Positions 16,922 to 26,400 of a stretch of 60,600 nt of DNA are shown here, piece after piece. The stretch is taken from the NCBI GenBank assembly GCA_963169355.1, contig CAUJCR010000005.1:1-60600 (forward strand). The letters run 5' to 3'. The stretch is from Bacteroidota bacterium. GTDB taxonomy: Bacteria; Bacteroidota; Bacteroidia; B-17B0; Aurantibacillaceae. The position numbers and the translations under genes were made by a program. Under the pieces are notes generated by a model, which saw only the letters and a program-made list of their open reading frames with translations, was not told where the DNA came from and searched no databases. Numbering within the stretch: the stretch's first letter is position 1; every line of letters begins with the position of its first letter.

Positions 16922-18193
16922 TTAGCTAAATCTAATAGCTTTTATTGGTGTAATTTTATTAAGAATTAATGTAGGCAAAAACATCATTAATAAACAAGTT
17001 ATGATGGTACCTAGATTGATTAGAATAATTGCCAGTAGCGACAAATTTATTGGTACATACTCAATGTAATAAGTAACAGGATTTAATGTAGCAATTTTAA
17101 AATAATATTGAATTAAACATAAACCTACACCAATCACATTTCCGTAAATTAAGCCTTTAGTAAGTAAACTAACAGAAACATGAAAGAATATTTTTCTAAC
17201 CTGTTTATTATTTGCTCCTAAAGCCTTTATGATACCTATTAAATTGGTACGCTCAAGCATAAGAATTAATAGTGCAGAAATCATATTAATAGCGGCTACT
17301 AACACCATAAGGGTAATGATAATCTCAGCATTTACATTAATCATGTCGAGCCAGCTAAAAATGGCGCTTTGAATTTCTTTTACTGTCAATACTAAATAGT
17401 TATATCCAATTAGATCGTTTATTTCTTCTTTTGCTTGATTAAGGTTGTCAAAATCATGGAGATATACCTCGTATCCTGCCACTTGATTATTATCCCAATA
17501 ATTTAGTTTTTGTATTTGTTTTATATCTACAAATACTAAGTTTTTATCAATATCTACAAGCCCTGTGTTAAATATGCCTTTTATATAAAAATCTCTTACT
17601 CTAGGTTCGTAAGTGATAAATTGATTTTGTGAAAGGGTAGTATCGGTTAATTTTTTTTTGGTAATAAAGTACAATAAAATTTTTTGATTGAGTTTTAAGT
17701 TGAGTTTATCAGCTAAGGTTTTTGAAATAAAAATATCTTTACTACTTAGACTATCATTCAGTTCAATGACATTCCCTTCAATAATATAAGGTTTTATAGT
17801 ACTCCAATCATAATCTTTTGAAACACCTTTTAAGATAACCCCTTCATTTTCTTGTTTAGTTTTTAAGATACCATTTTTAGTTGCAAATCCTTGAATATGC
17901 CTAACTAGTTCGTTTTGTTTTACTAATTGTAGTGTAGTAGAATCTAATGTAATTGGATTGGGTTCTAATGATTGATGAATATCGTAATCATTAATTTGAA
18001 GATGCGTATTGAAGGTGGTAATTTTATTGGTAATTTGGTTTTGAAATCCAGTAATTACAGAGATAGTTATAATCATTACCGCCACACCAAGTGCAATACC
18101 AATAATTCCAATTTTAATAATAGGTCTTGAAATGGCATGATGATTATCCTTGTTTTGAAGGATTCTTGATGCTATGTATCGTGCAAGTTTCAC
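16922..18193 (-). CDS. FtsX-like ABC transporter permease, LolC/LolE type
   Basis: 423 residues. One N-terminal membrane segment (IIKIGIIGIALGVAVMIIT), a large periplasmic domain (about 50-275), then three C-terminal segments of the FtsX/MacB fold (IIITLMVLVAAINMISALLI and two more). This is the layout of LolC and LolE, which extract lipoproteins from the inner membrane with the ATPase LolD. The IGIIKALGANNKQVRKIF coupling helix is typical. No ATPase gene is adjacent. A general MacB-like permease is the alternative. Confidence 0.82.
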   Translation of the reverse strand: MKLARYIASRILQNKDNHHAISRPIIKIGIIGIALGVAVMIITISVITGFQNQITNKITTFNTHLQINDYDIHQSLEPNPITLDSTTLQLVKQNELVRHIQGFATKNGILKTKQENEGVILKGVSKDYDWSTIKPYIIEGNVIELNDSLSSKDIFISKTLADKLNLKLNQKILLYFITKKKLTDTTLSQNQFITYEPRVRDFYIKGIFNTGLVDIDKNLVFVDIKQIQKLNYWDNNQVAGYEVYLHDFDNLNQAKEEINDLIGYNYLVLTVKEIQSAIFSWLDMINVNAEIIITLMVLVAAINMISALLILMLERTNLIGIIKALGANNKQVRKIFFHVSVSLLTKGLIYGNVIGVGLCLIQYYFKIATLNPVTYYIEYVPINLSLLAIILINLGTIITCLLMMFLPTLILNKITPIKAIRFS

Positions 18194-18281
18194 AGGATAT
18201 AAAGATAATGAAAAAATAGAGTTAGCAATTTTTATGATGCGTAAAAATAAGTATTGCTTATATTTACCCTAAAAAGATGTT

Positions 18282-19475
18282 ATGCGCTTTTGCTTTAGCT
18301 TAATTGTTTGGATATTTTTTATTACAAGTGCGAATGCACAAGAACTTACACAACGCTACGAATCAATTGTGTGTGGTGCTCAACAAACTGATTTGTATTT
18401 GCCAAAGTTAATAGGTAAACAAGTTGCAATAGTAACGAATGCATCGGGCATAATTGGGAATAAACATATTGTAGATTCATTGCTTAAACATCACATTAAG
18501 ATTGTGAAGATATTTGGCCCTGAACATGGTTTTAGGGGTACTGCTGATGCTGGAGAGAAAGTAGTAGGCGGTAAAGATTCTAAAACAAATATTACTGTTA
18601 TATCATTATATGGCTTGCATAAAAAACCAACTAAAGAAGATTTAAAAGGTGTGGATATTGTGTTATATGACATACAAGATGTAGGAGTGCGTTTTTATAC
18701 ATACATTTCTACAATGACCTATGTGATGGAGGCTTGCGCAGAAAATAATAAAGAGTTAATTATTTTAGATAGACCAAATCCTAATGGCTTTTATATTGAT
18801 GGGCCAATTATGAATGATAAATACAAATCATTTTTAGGCTTACATTCTATTCCAATTGTGTATGGCATGACTTGTGGTGAATATGCTCAAATGGTAAATG
18901 GAGAGGCTTGGTTAAAGAATAAAATAAAGTGTCAATTGTCGGTTATTCCTTTAAAGAATTATGACAGAAAAAAGTTTGTAACGGGGCTACCAGTAAAACC
19001 ATCACCTAATTTACCAAATGATACTTCTATTTTATTATATCCCACCTTGGGTTTATTTGAAGGAACAGCGGTTAGTCTGGGTCGTGGAACAGATTATCCT
19101 TTTCAATATATTGGTAGTCCGTATGTAGATAGTACCTCTTTTCCTTTTAAATTTACACCACATGTTACCAAAATATCCAAGAAACCTAAGTTTCAAGACA
19201 CGTTATGTTATGGTTTAAATATGGCTAGTTTTTACCCAATTATTTTAAAACAAAAACAAATAAACCTAACCGTTTTAAATCAATTTTATCATCATAGCCA
19301 AAATTTAAAAGGTTCTTTTTTCGATCGAAATTTTAATTACCATTCTGGGAATGATGAGTTACAAAAACAAACCGATTTAAGCTTATCACCCGATGAAATA
19401 AGGGCTTCGTGGAAGGAGGGTATTTATAAATTTAAAGAAATAAGAAAAAAGTATTTGATATATGACGATTTTTAG
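18282..19475 (+). CDS. namZ: Secreted exo-beta-N-acetylmuramidase NamZ-like (DUF1343, GH171)
   Basis: 397 residues. Signal peptide (about 1-19, ending SANAQ), then the DUF1343/YbbC pattern: KQVAIVTNASGI, KIFGPEHGFRG, VVLYDIQDVGVRFYTYISTM-like segment, LDRPNPNG, GMTCGEYAQMVNGE and LGRGTDYPFQ. NamZ of Bacillus subtilis removes N-acetylmuramic acid from the non-reducing end of peptidoglycan fragments, so a wall-recycling or scavenging role is likely. Divergent from the permease gene and convergent with the cyclophilin gene. Confidence 0.84.
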   Translation: MRFCFSLIVWIFFITSANAQELTQRYESIVCGAQQTDLYLPKLIGKQVAIVTNASGIIGNKHIVDSLLKHHIKIVKIFGPEHGFRGTADAGEKVVGGKDSKTNITVISLYGLHKKPTKEDLKGVDIVLYDIQDVGVRFYTYISTMTYVMEACAENNKELIILDRPNPNGFYIDGPIMNDKYKSFLGLHSIPIVYGMTCGEYAQMVNGEAWLKNKIKCQLSVIPLKNYDRKKFVTGLPVKPSPNLPNDTSILLYPTLGLFEGTAVSLGRGTDYPFQYIGSPYVDSTSFPFKFTPHVTKISKKPKFQDTLCYGLNMASFYPIILKQKQINLTVLNQFYHHSQNLKGSFFDRNFNYHSGNDELQKQTDLSLSPDEIRASWKEGIYKFKEIRKKYLIYDDF

Positions 19476-19480
19476 AACCA

Positions 19481-20317
19481 CTATTTTTGTTCGATAATTT
19501 TAATCCACATTCTTATATCAATTAGGGGGCGGTCATCTTTATTTTTTCCAACAGAAGCTATTTTATCTATTACTTCTAGCCCCTCAATTACTTCACCAAA
19601 AATAGTGTATTGACTATCTAAATGAGGTGTTCCTCCAATTGTTTTATAGATTTGTTTGTGTTCGTCCGAAAATTTAAAATGAGGTTCATTTTCATAAATA
19701 GATTGAACGGCCTCATTTAGTTTTTTGAAATAAACCATTAAACTATCATTATTTTGCGCTTTTTTAAAAGCATTTATTTTATCATTCAATTCTTTATTTT
19801 CAGGTTTTGCTAGATAATCTGTTTTTATTTTTGTTAATAAAACGTTATTGATTCTCTTTTCATAAGAAACCAAATCTTCATCGGTTCTAACTTTACCTTG
19901 TACAATATAAAACTGGCAAGCCGAAGAAGCTTTTTGAGGGTTTACATCATCGCTATTTCTGGCGGCACACAACATGCCTTTTTTATGACAAAGTGAAGGA
20001 ACATACTCCATAGGTACTGTATAATTTAAGTCGCCATCACCCAAAAACTTTTTAGAATCAGCATGTTTACTATCCGGGTCGCCACCTTGTATCATAAATC
20101 CCTCAATTACTCGATGAAACAATAAGCTATCGTAAAAATGTTCACGTACCAGTTTTATGAAATTATCACGATGTTGAGGTGTTTCGTTAAATAATTTTAC
20201 AGTCATATTCCCATAACTAGTAGCTATGAGGATAGTTTCTGATGAGTAGGTTTGAGAAAAACCAATTTTACTCAATAAAAGTAGGCTTAAACTCAATATT
20301 ATGGCTTTTATGTACAT
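19481..20317 (-). CDS. Periplasmic cyclophilin-type peptidyl-prolyl isomerase with inserted helical segment
   Basis: 278 residues. Signal peptide (ending FSQ), then the cyclophilin core: MTVKLFNETPQHRDNFIKL, LFHRVIEGFMIQGGDPDS, MEYVPSLCHKKGMLCAARN, SACQFYIVQG, and a final QYTIFGEVIEGLEVIDKIA. About 90 residues rich in Lys/Glu/Asn interrupt the core between FYIVQG and YTIFGEV; similar insertions occur in Bacteroidota cyclophilins. It should catalyse proline isomerisation during folding of exported proteins. Divergent from the small lipoprotein gene at 20373. Confidence 0.88.
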   Translation of the reverse strand: MYIKAIILSLSLLLLSKIGFSQTYSSETILIATSYGNMTVKLFNETPQHRDNFIKLVREHFYDSLLFHRVIEGFMIQGGDPDSKHADSKKFLGDGDLNYTVPMEYVPSLCHKKGMLCAARNSDDVNPQKASSACQFYIVQGKVRTDEDLVSYEKRINNVLLTKIKTDYLAKPENKELNDKINAFKKAQNNDSLMVYFKKLNEAVQSIYENEPHFKFSDEHKQIYKTIGGTPHLDSQYTIFGEVIEGLEVIDKIASVGKNKDDRPLIDIRMWIKIIEQK

Positions 20318-20334
20318 TTTATTATTTTTTTTAC

Positions 20335-20342
20335 TATATTTG
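20335..20342 (+). promoter_or_regulatory. -7 element of the lipoprotein gene at 20373
   Basis: TATATTTG is a perfect match to TAnnTTTG, 30 bp before the ATG. Transcription would start near 20348. No clear -33 TTTG is visible upstream. Confidence 0.5.
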
Positions 20343-20372
20343 ACTACAAATATTAGAAAGTAATATTAAAAT

Positions 20373-20729
20373 ATGAAATTAAAATTATTTACTTCGAGTT
20401 TAGCTATATGCTTTATTATTACCATGTTTAGTAGTTCATGCGTTAAAAAAACGGATTGCAAATTGGTAATCACAACTCATGATCAGTATGGCAATATAGT
20501 GGCAAATGCTAGTGTAAAGCTATATGCTAATATAAAAACTGCCTCTGGTTCTACGGTAGAAGCTGATTTAAAAGCAGAAGGTGTTTCTGATGGAAGTGGT
20601 ACAAGTACTTACACATTTAAGTTACCAGCTATTTTAGATGTTAAGGCAACTTATGGCTCTACTACTGGCGTTGCTATAGTTAAGCTAGAAGAAGGCAAAA
20701 CAACTACTAAAGATGTAGTTTTAAAGTAA
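20373..20729 (+). CDS. Lipoprotein with one Ig-like/carboxypeptidase-regulatory domain
   Basis: 118 residues. Signal peptide II with lipobox SSSC (C23), mature start CVKKTDCKL. The rest looks like one beta-sandwich: VITTHDQYGNIVANASVKLY, DGSGTSTYTFKLPAILDVKA, and KLEEGKTTTKDVVLK. This pattern is usual for CarboxypepD_reg-like or Ig-like domains on Bacteroidota surface lipoproteins. The partner or ligand is unknown. It differs from the CKKD family: two cysteines only and no SK..A...C block. Confidence 0.72.
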   Translation: MKLKLFTSSLAICFIITMFSSSCVKKTDCKLVITTHDQYGNIVANASVKLYANIKTASGSTVEADLKAEGVSDGSGTSTYTFKLPAILDVKATYGSTTGVAIVKLEEGKTTTKDVVLK

Positions 20730-20850
20730 ACTTCTATTTTCTTCATTTTATCGATTATTTCTTTCAAGCAACAGTTAAAGGTTGTTGGGATTTGCTTTTG
20801 CCTTTTTTTAGACAAAGCTTGGTTATCATATCAATAATATATCATATATT

Positions 20851-20897
20851 TAACTGATATTCATCAGTTATTTAAAAAGGGGAGCTAATTATTTTTA
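20851..20897 (+). promoter_or_regulatory. CRP/FNR-type palindrome and -7 element before the histidine kinase-regulator pair
   Basis: AACTGA (20852-20857), six bases, TCAGTT (20864-20869) is a perfect dyad with the TGA-N6-TCA spacing of CRP/FNR operators. A likely -7 element TATTTTTA lies at 20890-20897 (seven of eight positions), placing the start near 20902 and the dyad centre about 42 bp upstream, where class II activators bind. No -33 TTTG is present. The operon encodes a CRP-type regulator, so autoregulation is plausible. Confidence 0.55.
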
Positions 20898-20928
20898 GCA
20901 AAAACCTCTTAATTTAAATAATTTGAAC

Positions 20929-22149
20929 ATGAATATCGTAGGAAACAATAATGATAGGATAATTATGGAGAGCTTAAATGCCTTATTTGAATTTGCTACC
21001 GAAGGTATCATGATTACGAATCAAAAAGGGGAAATTATACGAATAAACCCAAGCGCATTAAAGATGTTTGGTTATGAAAAAGGGGAGTTGGTTGGTGAGA
21101 AATTAGAAAAATTAATTCCAAAACGTTTTGCCGATTCACATCCAAAGCATAGAGAGAATTACAACAATAGCCCGCGCTCTCGTGCAATGGGTAAAAATTT
21201 GGAGCTATATGGACTAAGAAAAAATTTTACAGAATTTCCAGTAGAAATTAGTTTATCGTATTATAGAAATGAAGATGAAACTTTTGTTATTGCATTTATA
21301 GTAGATATTACTGAGCGTAAGAAATACCACAATTCGATACTACAGCTCACGCACAGCCTAGAAAAAATGGTTGAAGAACGAACGAAAAATTTACAAGAAG
21401 CCTTAAAAGATTTAGAAGAATCGAAGCAACAATTGAGCGATTCCCTTAAAAAAGAAAAGGAATTAAATGAAATGAAATCGCGATTTGTAACTATGGCATC
21501 TCATGAGTTTAGAACACCACTCAGTACAATTTTATCATCTACCTCTTTAATTGGGAAATATACTACTACCGAGGATGATGAAAAAAGACAGAAGCATGTG
21601 TCGCGTATTAAATCGGCAGTGGCAAATATGAATTTAATTTTAAATGATTTTTTATCTGCCGAGCACTTAGAAGAAGGAAAAGTATTGGTTAATTTAAGTT
21701 TGTTCTCTTATACCGAGCTGGTTCAGGAAGTGATTAACGAAATTAAAACGCTATTAAAAGAAGGACAAAATATTATTTATCATCACACAGGAAACGATGA
21801 GATTTATTCTGATAAACAAAAGATAAGAAATATATTAATCAACTTAATTTCAAATGCCATTAAGTTTACATCAGAAGGCAAAGTAATAACTGTAACATCT
21901 AAAACCGAAAAGTTGAGTTTTCAGTTAGCAGTTGCTGATAAAGGTATTGGTATTCCTAAAGAAGAACAGAAATATTTATTCGATAGATTTTTTAGAGCAA
22001 AGAATGTTACCAATATTCAAGGTACTGGCTTGGGGTTAAATATTGTAAAAAAATATGTAGAAGCATTAAAAGGCGAAATCTCATTTAAGAGTGAACTCAA
22101 TAAAGGTACCGAGTTTAGTATTATTTTGCCCTTAAAAACAAACGACTAA
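20929..22149 (+). CDS. PAS-domain sensor histidine kinase
   Basis: 406 residues without membrane segments, so cytoplasmic. PAS domain (about 10-130: GIMITNQKGEIIRINPSA, GYEKGEL, DITERKK), a coiled-coil linker (about 135-185), HisKA with phospho-acceptor H192 (SHEFRTPLST) and HATPase_c with NLISNAIKFT, DKGIGIPKEE and GTGLGLNIVKKYVEA. The PAS may sense redox state or a small ligand. Start: the TTG at 20923 is in frame, but the ATG at 20929 is preferred. It is 19 bp before its response regulator, so the two form a pair. Confidence 0.88.
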   Translation: MNIVGNNNDRIIMESLNALFEFATEGIMITNQKGEIIRINPSALKMFGYEKGELVGEKLEKLIPKRFADSHPKHRENYNNSPRSRAMGKNLELYGLRKNFTEFPVEISLSYYRNEDETFVIAFIVDITERKKYHNSILQLTHSLEKMVEERTKNLQEALKDLEESKQQLSDSLKKEKELNEMKSRFVTMASHEFRTPLSTILSSTSLIGKYTTTEDDEKRQKHVSRIKSAVANMNLILNDFLSAEHLEEGKVLVNLSLFSYTELVQEVINEIKTLLKEGQNIIYHHTGNDEIYSDKQKIRNILINLISNAIKFTSEGKVITVTSKTEKLSFQLAVADKGIGIPKEEQKYLFDRFFRAKNVTNIQGTGLGLNIVKKYVEALKGEISFKSELNKGTEFSIILPLKTND

Positions 22150-22168
22150 TTTTTATAAATTTGTAAGA

Positions 22169-23236
22169 ATGAAAACAATATTATTAATAGAAGACAATAC
22201 AGAGGTAAGAGAAAATACTGCCGAAATTTTAGAATTATCGGGATATAAAGTATTACAAGCAGAAAATGGTAAAGTAGGCTCAGAAATAGCCATTAAACAA
22301 AAACCAGATTTAATTATTTGCGATATTATGATGCCTGTATTAGATGGTTATGGAGTAATTCATATTTTATCTAATAATCCTGATACTGCCTCTATTCCGT
22401 TTATATTTTTAACAGCCAAAGGAGAACGTAATGATTTTAGAAAAGGAATGGAATTGGGTGCCGACGATTATATCACTAAGCCATTTGATGATGTGGAACT
22501 ATTAAAAGCTGTAGAAAGCCGTTTAAAGAAAACATCTTTGCTTAAAACAGAATATTCGAGAGATAGCGCTGGTATTGTAAAATTTATGGATGAGGCAAAA
22601 TCCTTACAAGAACTTAAAAACTTAACCAATGGTGCTAAATCAAAAGTATTTAAGAAGAAAGATTTAATTTTTACAGAAGGCAATAGCCCTAATTATTTGT
22701 ATTTACTAGAAAAAGGTAAAGTAAAGATTTACAGATCGCATGAATACGGTAAAGAATTAATTATCAATTTATGTAAACAGGGCGACTTTTTTGGATACAC
22801 AGCATTATTAGATGAATCAGCATATCTTGAAAGTGCTGAAGCATTGGAAGACTGTACGATTGTTCAAATTCCGAAAGAAGATTTTTATGCTTTACTCAAT
22901 AATAATCATGGTGTTATGAAACGCTTTGTAAAGTTGTTATCTAACGAAATACAAGAGAAAGAAGATCAACTGCTAAAAATGGCCTATAGCAGCGTAAAGA
23001 AACGAGTGGCAGAGGCTTTATTACTGTTGCAAAAACGTTATAAAGAAAATGCGGATAACAAATTTAGTATGTCTATATCGCGCGAAGACTTAGCCAATAT
23101 TGTTGGTACAGCTACCGAATCATTAATAAGAACACTAAGCGATTTTAGAGAGGATAAGTTAATTGAAATAAAAGGAAGTAACATTACCATTGTAGATGAT
23201 GAACGATTAGGAAAGATAATGAAAGGTAATTATTAA
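22169..23236 (+). CDS. Response regulator fused to CRP/FNR-type DNA-binding module
   Basis: 355 residues. Receiver domain (1-125) with acidic pocket E8/D9, phospho-acceptor D52 (IICDIMMP) and TKPFDD lysine; cyclic-nucleotide-binding-like barrel (about 155-260, GDFFGYTALLDES); C-terminal winged helix (about 275-345) with the recognition helix in GTATESLIRTLSDF. It keeps the E and R that contact the TGA half site in CRP/FNR proteins. No cysteines suggest an FNR-type iron-sulfur cluster. Cotranscribed with the PAS kinase, which probably phosphorylates it. The palindrome upstream of the operon fits its expected target. Confidence 0.86.
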   Translation: MKTILLIEDNTEVRENTAEILELSGYKVLQAENGKVGSEIAIKQKPDLIICDIMMPVLDGYGVIHILSNNPDTASIPFIFLTAKGERNDFRKGMELGADDYITKPFDDVELLKAVESRLKKTSLLKTEYSRDSAGIVKFMDEAKSLQELKNLTNGAKSKVFKKKDLIFTEGNSPNYLYLLEKGKVKIYRSHEYGKELIINLCKQGDFFGYTALLDESAYLESAEALEDCTIVQIPKEDFYALLNNNHGVMKRFVKLLSNEIQEKEDQLLKMAYSSVKKRVAEALLLLQKRYKENADNKFSMSISREDLANIVGTATESLIRTLSDFREDKLIEIKGSNITIVDDERLGKIMKGNY

Positions 23237-23453
23237 AAAGAACAGATCTCAAATTAACTGAAATTAGTTTAACTAACCCGAACGTGTGTTCGTGTAATTG
23301 AATTTCTTTTTATTTCTTTTGCCTTGAAGCAAAAGAAACAAAAGTTTTTCATTAACTTAGATTCTGAAAATGAGTATATAAATGCACGGATACCAGCCCA
23401 ACTTCTCACGCTTCATATCCGCACGAGCGGGTCGTAGTAAACTAAATAAGTGC
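23237..23453. other. Gene-free stretch with one copy of the inverted-repeat element
   Basis: No convincing gene. It holds a small dyad (CGAAC-GTGT-GTTCG, about 23279-23292), the inverted repeat at 23313-23338, and a locally G+C-richer tail near 23380-23440 (around CGCACGAGCGGGTCGTAG) that is unlike the surrounding base composition. It lies between the ends of two convergent genes. Confidence 0.5.
23313..23338 (+). repeat. Inverted-repeat element, copy A
   Basis: Ten-base arms TTTCTTTTGC and GCAAAAGAAA around the loop CTTGAA. The identical 26 bases recur in the same orientation at 27868-27893, so the two copies flank the large secreted-protein gene as direct repeats. Confidence 0.8.
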
Positions 23454-26400
23454 TTAGTTATTCTTGATAAACTTCTTTATTATTTTACTTTTATTAGTTT
23501 TTAATTCTAACCAATAAATACCTATAGCTAATCCTGTAATATTTATTTCAGACTTCTCACCTTCTATATTATAAGTTTTTACAACTTCTCCCAATGCATT
23601 ATATATTAAAATGCTATGGTTTATTTTATCATTATATGATTTATCATAAATCGTTAATTTATCACTTGTAGGATTAGGATATAAATCAAAAGAATCTAAA
23701 GTAATCTGATTTTCGGTAATAGAAGTGTAAATAAAACTTTCACAAGATGAAGTTATGCTACAATTTCCATTGATTAATAACACACTATAATTTCCAGATA
23801 CAGTTGGATAGAAATCTTTATTAGTTTCACCTATTATGATTTGTGCATTGTTACAATCATACCATTGGTAATTTGCATTTTGTTCAGCAGCACTTAAATA
23901 ATTAGCATTTACAATAATTGAATTGTTTAAAAAATTACAGTTTCCATATCGTGCATAATATGCTCCAGGACCTGTTGTGGTTGTAAATAATTGATTTTGG
24001 TTTGCGACTTCTCTATTATAAATAATTGTATTACTAGCATTAATACAGGTATAAACATTTGCATTATTATCAATCGCAATACCAACTGCGTCATCGTTAG
24101 ACGAAGAGCCTAACTTTATTCCCCAATTAAAATACCCATTTTCATTATATGAAGCAATGTATGTATCAGTTGTGCTAAACTCTCCAGTTAAATTTAAAGT
24201 GCCCGCAGTGCCATCAACATCTATATCCATTTTATATCCTCCTAAAATAAACATGTTGTTTATACTATCTAAAACAATTTGTTTTGGATCTTCTGCAAAT
24301 GAATTAGCAACACGGCGAATCCAATTTAATTCTAAGCTAGTATTGTATTGAGCCAGAAAACAATCACCTCCTCCACCATAAGGTGTAAGACTAGTGGTAC
24401 TACCATTATAATTAAAATTGTTATTTGCGGTATTATAAGTACCAACAATATCTAACTTCCCATTATTATCTGCTAACATATCAATAATTTTAATTGTATT
24501 ATCCGATACTAATCCCATTCCTACAATTGGATTGTATAACGCATCTAATTTTACCACATAACTACTCGAAACACCAAGGTATGGATCGCCAATATATAAA
24601 TCATTATTTACGCCTGGGGCAATGTCTCGTGTTGAGGTATAATCACCAGAAACGAAAATATTATTATTATCATCTAAACAAATTTGGTTTACTGTTATTC
24701 CATCATCCATTCCAATGCCGTCAACATAATTACCATTACTATTGTACTTTGCTATAAAACCATAATAGGTATCTAAATAATTAATACCAGCACCAGGATT
24801 AAAATCTATATTATCTTGTACATATCCTACACAATGTATGTTATTGTTTTCATCAATATAAGTATCCGTAAAATAATTTTTTGAACCTTCACCAAAACTA
24901 TTAAACCATCCAAAAGTTCCATCACTATTATATTTTAACATAAACATATCGGAGTTTGGCGCAGAATTAGCATTTGAATACACATCATTTACAACACCTG
25001 ACGCGTCAACATCAAATATACCCACGAAACCACCAGAAATAATAATTGCTCCACTTGTATCTGTATTTACATTATTAACAGTAAAGGTTCCTGATTCGCC
25101 CGGCATTGGCTCAATCCACTTTGCCCATGTTAAATTTCCGAGTGGGTTATATTTTAAAATATATAAGCCATTAATTACGTTTGGTGGAGTTACAGTTGAA
25201 GGCCCAGGATCTAAATCAATTAGGGGTAATTGATATCCTACTAAGTACGAGTTTCCGTTTTTATCAACTGTAAATGCTTTTACATTTAAAGTAGATAGTT
25301 GATTTCCCCATATGTTAGAAGGCAAGGTAGAAGAGGCTTGATTATAATTAACTTGAATACAACTTGTAGTGTCTGTGCAGCCCTGTTTCATTAATATTAC
25401 AGCATAATCTGCACTTGAATTAACCGAGAAATCCTTTGCAGTAGCATTATTAATAATTGAGCTTGTTGTACAATTATACCATTGATAATTTATAAATGTT
25501 TCTGCAGATGATAAAACATAATTAGATAAGGTAACATTATCATTTAAAGGAATAACAGTTAAATTCAAGGTAATAATACTATCACAACCTAATATATTTA
25601 AAAGTGTATCAATATAAACACCTGAAGTATTTAATATTGTGCCATTAAAATTATATGACTGTGTAGAACAAATTGTTTGGTTAATTTCAACATTATGCGG
25701 AATAACATTTAAATTTAAACTTACAATACTATCGCAGCCGCCAACCGAGTTGTAGATTAGCGGATACACCCCAGAAGTATTAAATGTTTGTGTTCCAATT
25801 ACTAAAGTATCATCATAACATATTGTTTGGTAAATTGTATCAACATTACCAATTTCACAATTCAAATTGTACCTTGCAATAAACATCATATTTGTAGGAT
25901 GGTTTACATTAAATGTACCGCTAGCTGTCATGTCAAAATCAAAGGTTTGGTTAGCTGCATGCTCACCAAAAAAATCCAATTTATTAGTTATGCTATTATA
26001 TTGCATATAATTTTCATAACCATTTAATGAATTAATGGTTCCTATTGCAATTAATGAGTCGTTTGGCGAATATTTAGCAATAAAACTACCAAAGCCTGTA
26101 ACTGTATATGTACCGGCTACACTAGGGTCAAAGTCGGATACAGTAGAACTTAAATCATACTGCCCCTGTACAATAACATTATCATTTACATCTGCAAAAA
26201 TTGAATAAATCCCAGAGAATGTTGTTGGGGTATTACCATGTGTAAATGCTGAGATAAAACCCATATTTTGATTGTATTTTGCAACAAAAAAATCTGGACT
26301 TGATGGGCCCGCAGATAAGTATGTATTACCAGCGCCAAAATCAAAATCAGGTGTTCCCGCAAAATCGCCTGCTAACAATAAATTATTTTGAGAATCAAAA

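Noticed and set aside
20923..20928. TTG start two codons before the PAS kinase ATG
   Set aside because: The ATG at 20929 is closer to normal usage and the extra residues add nothing.
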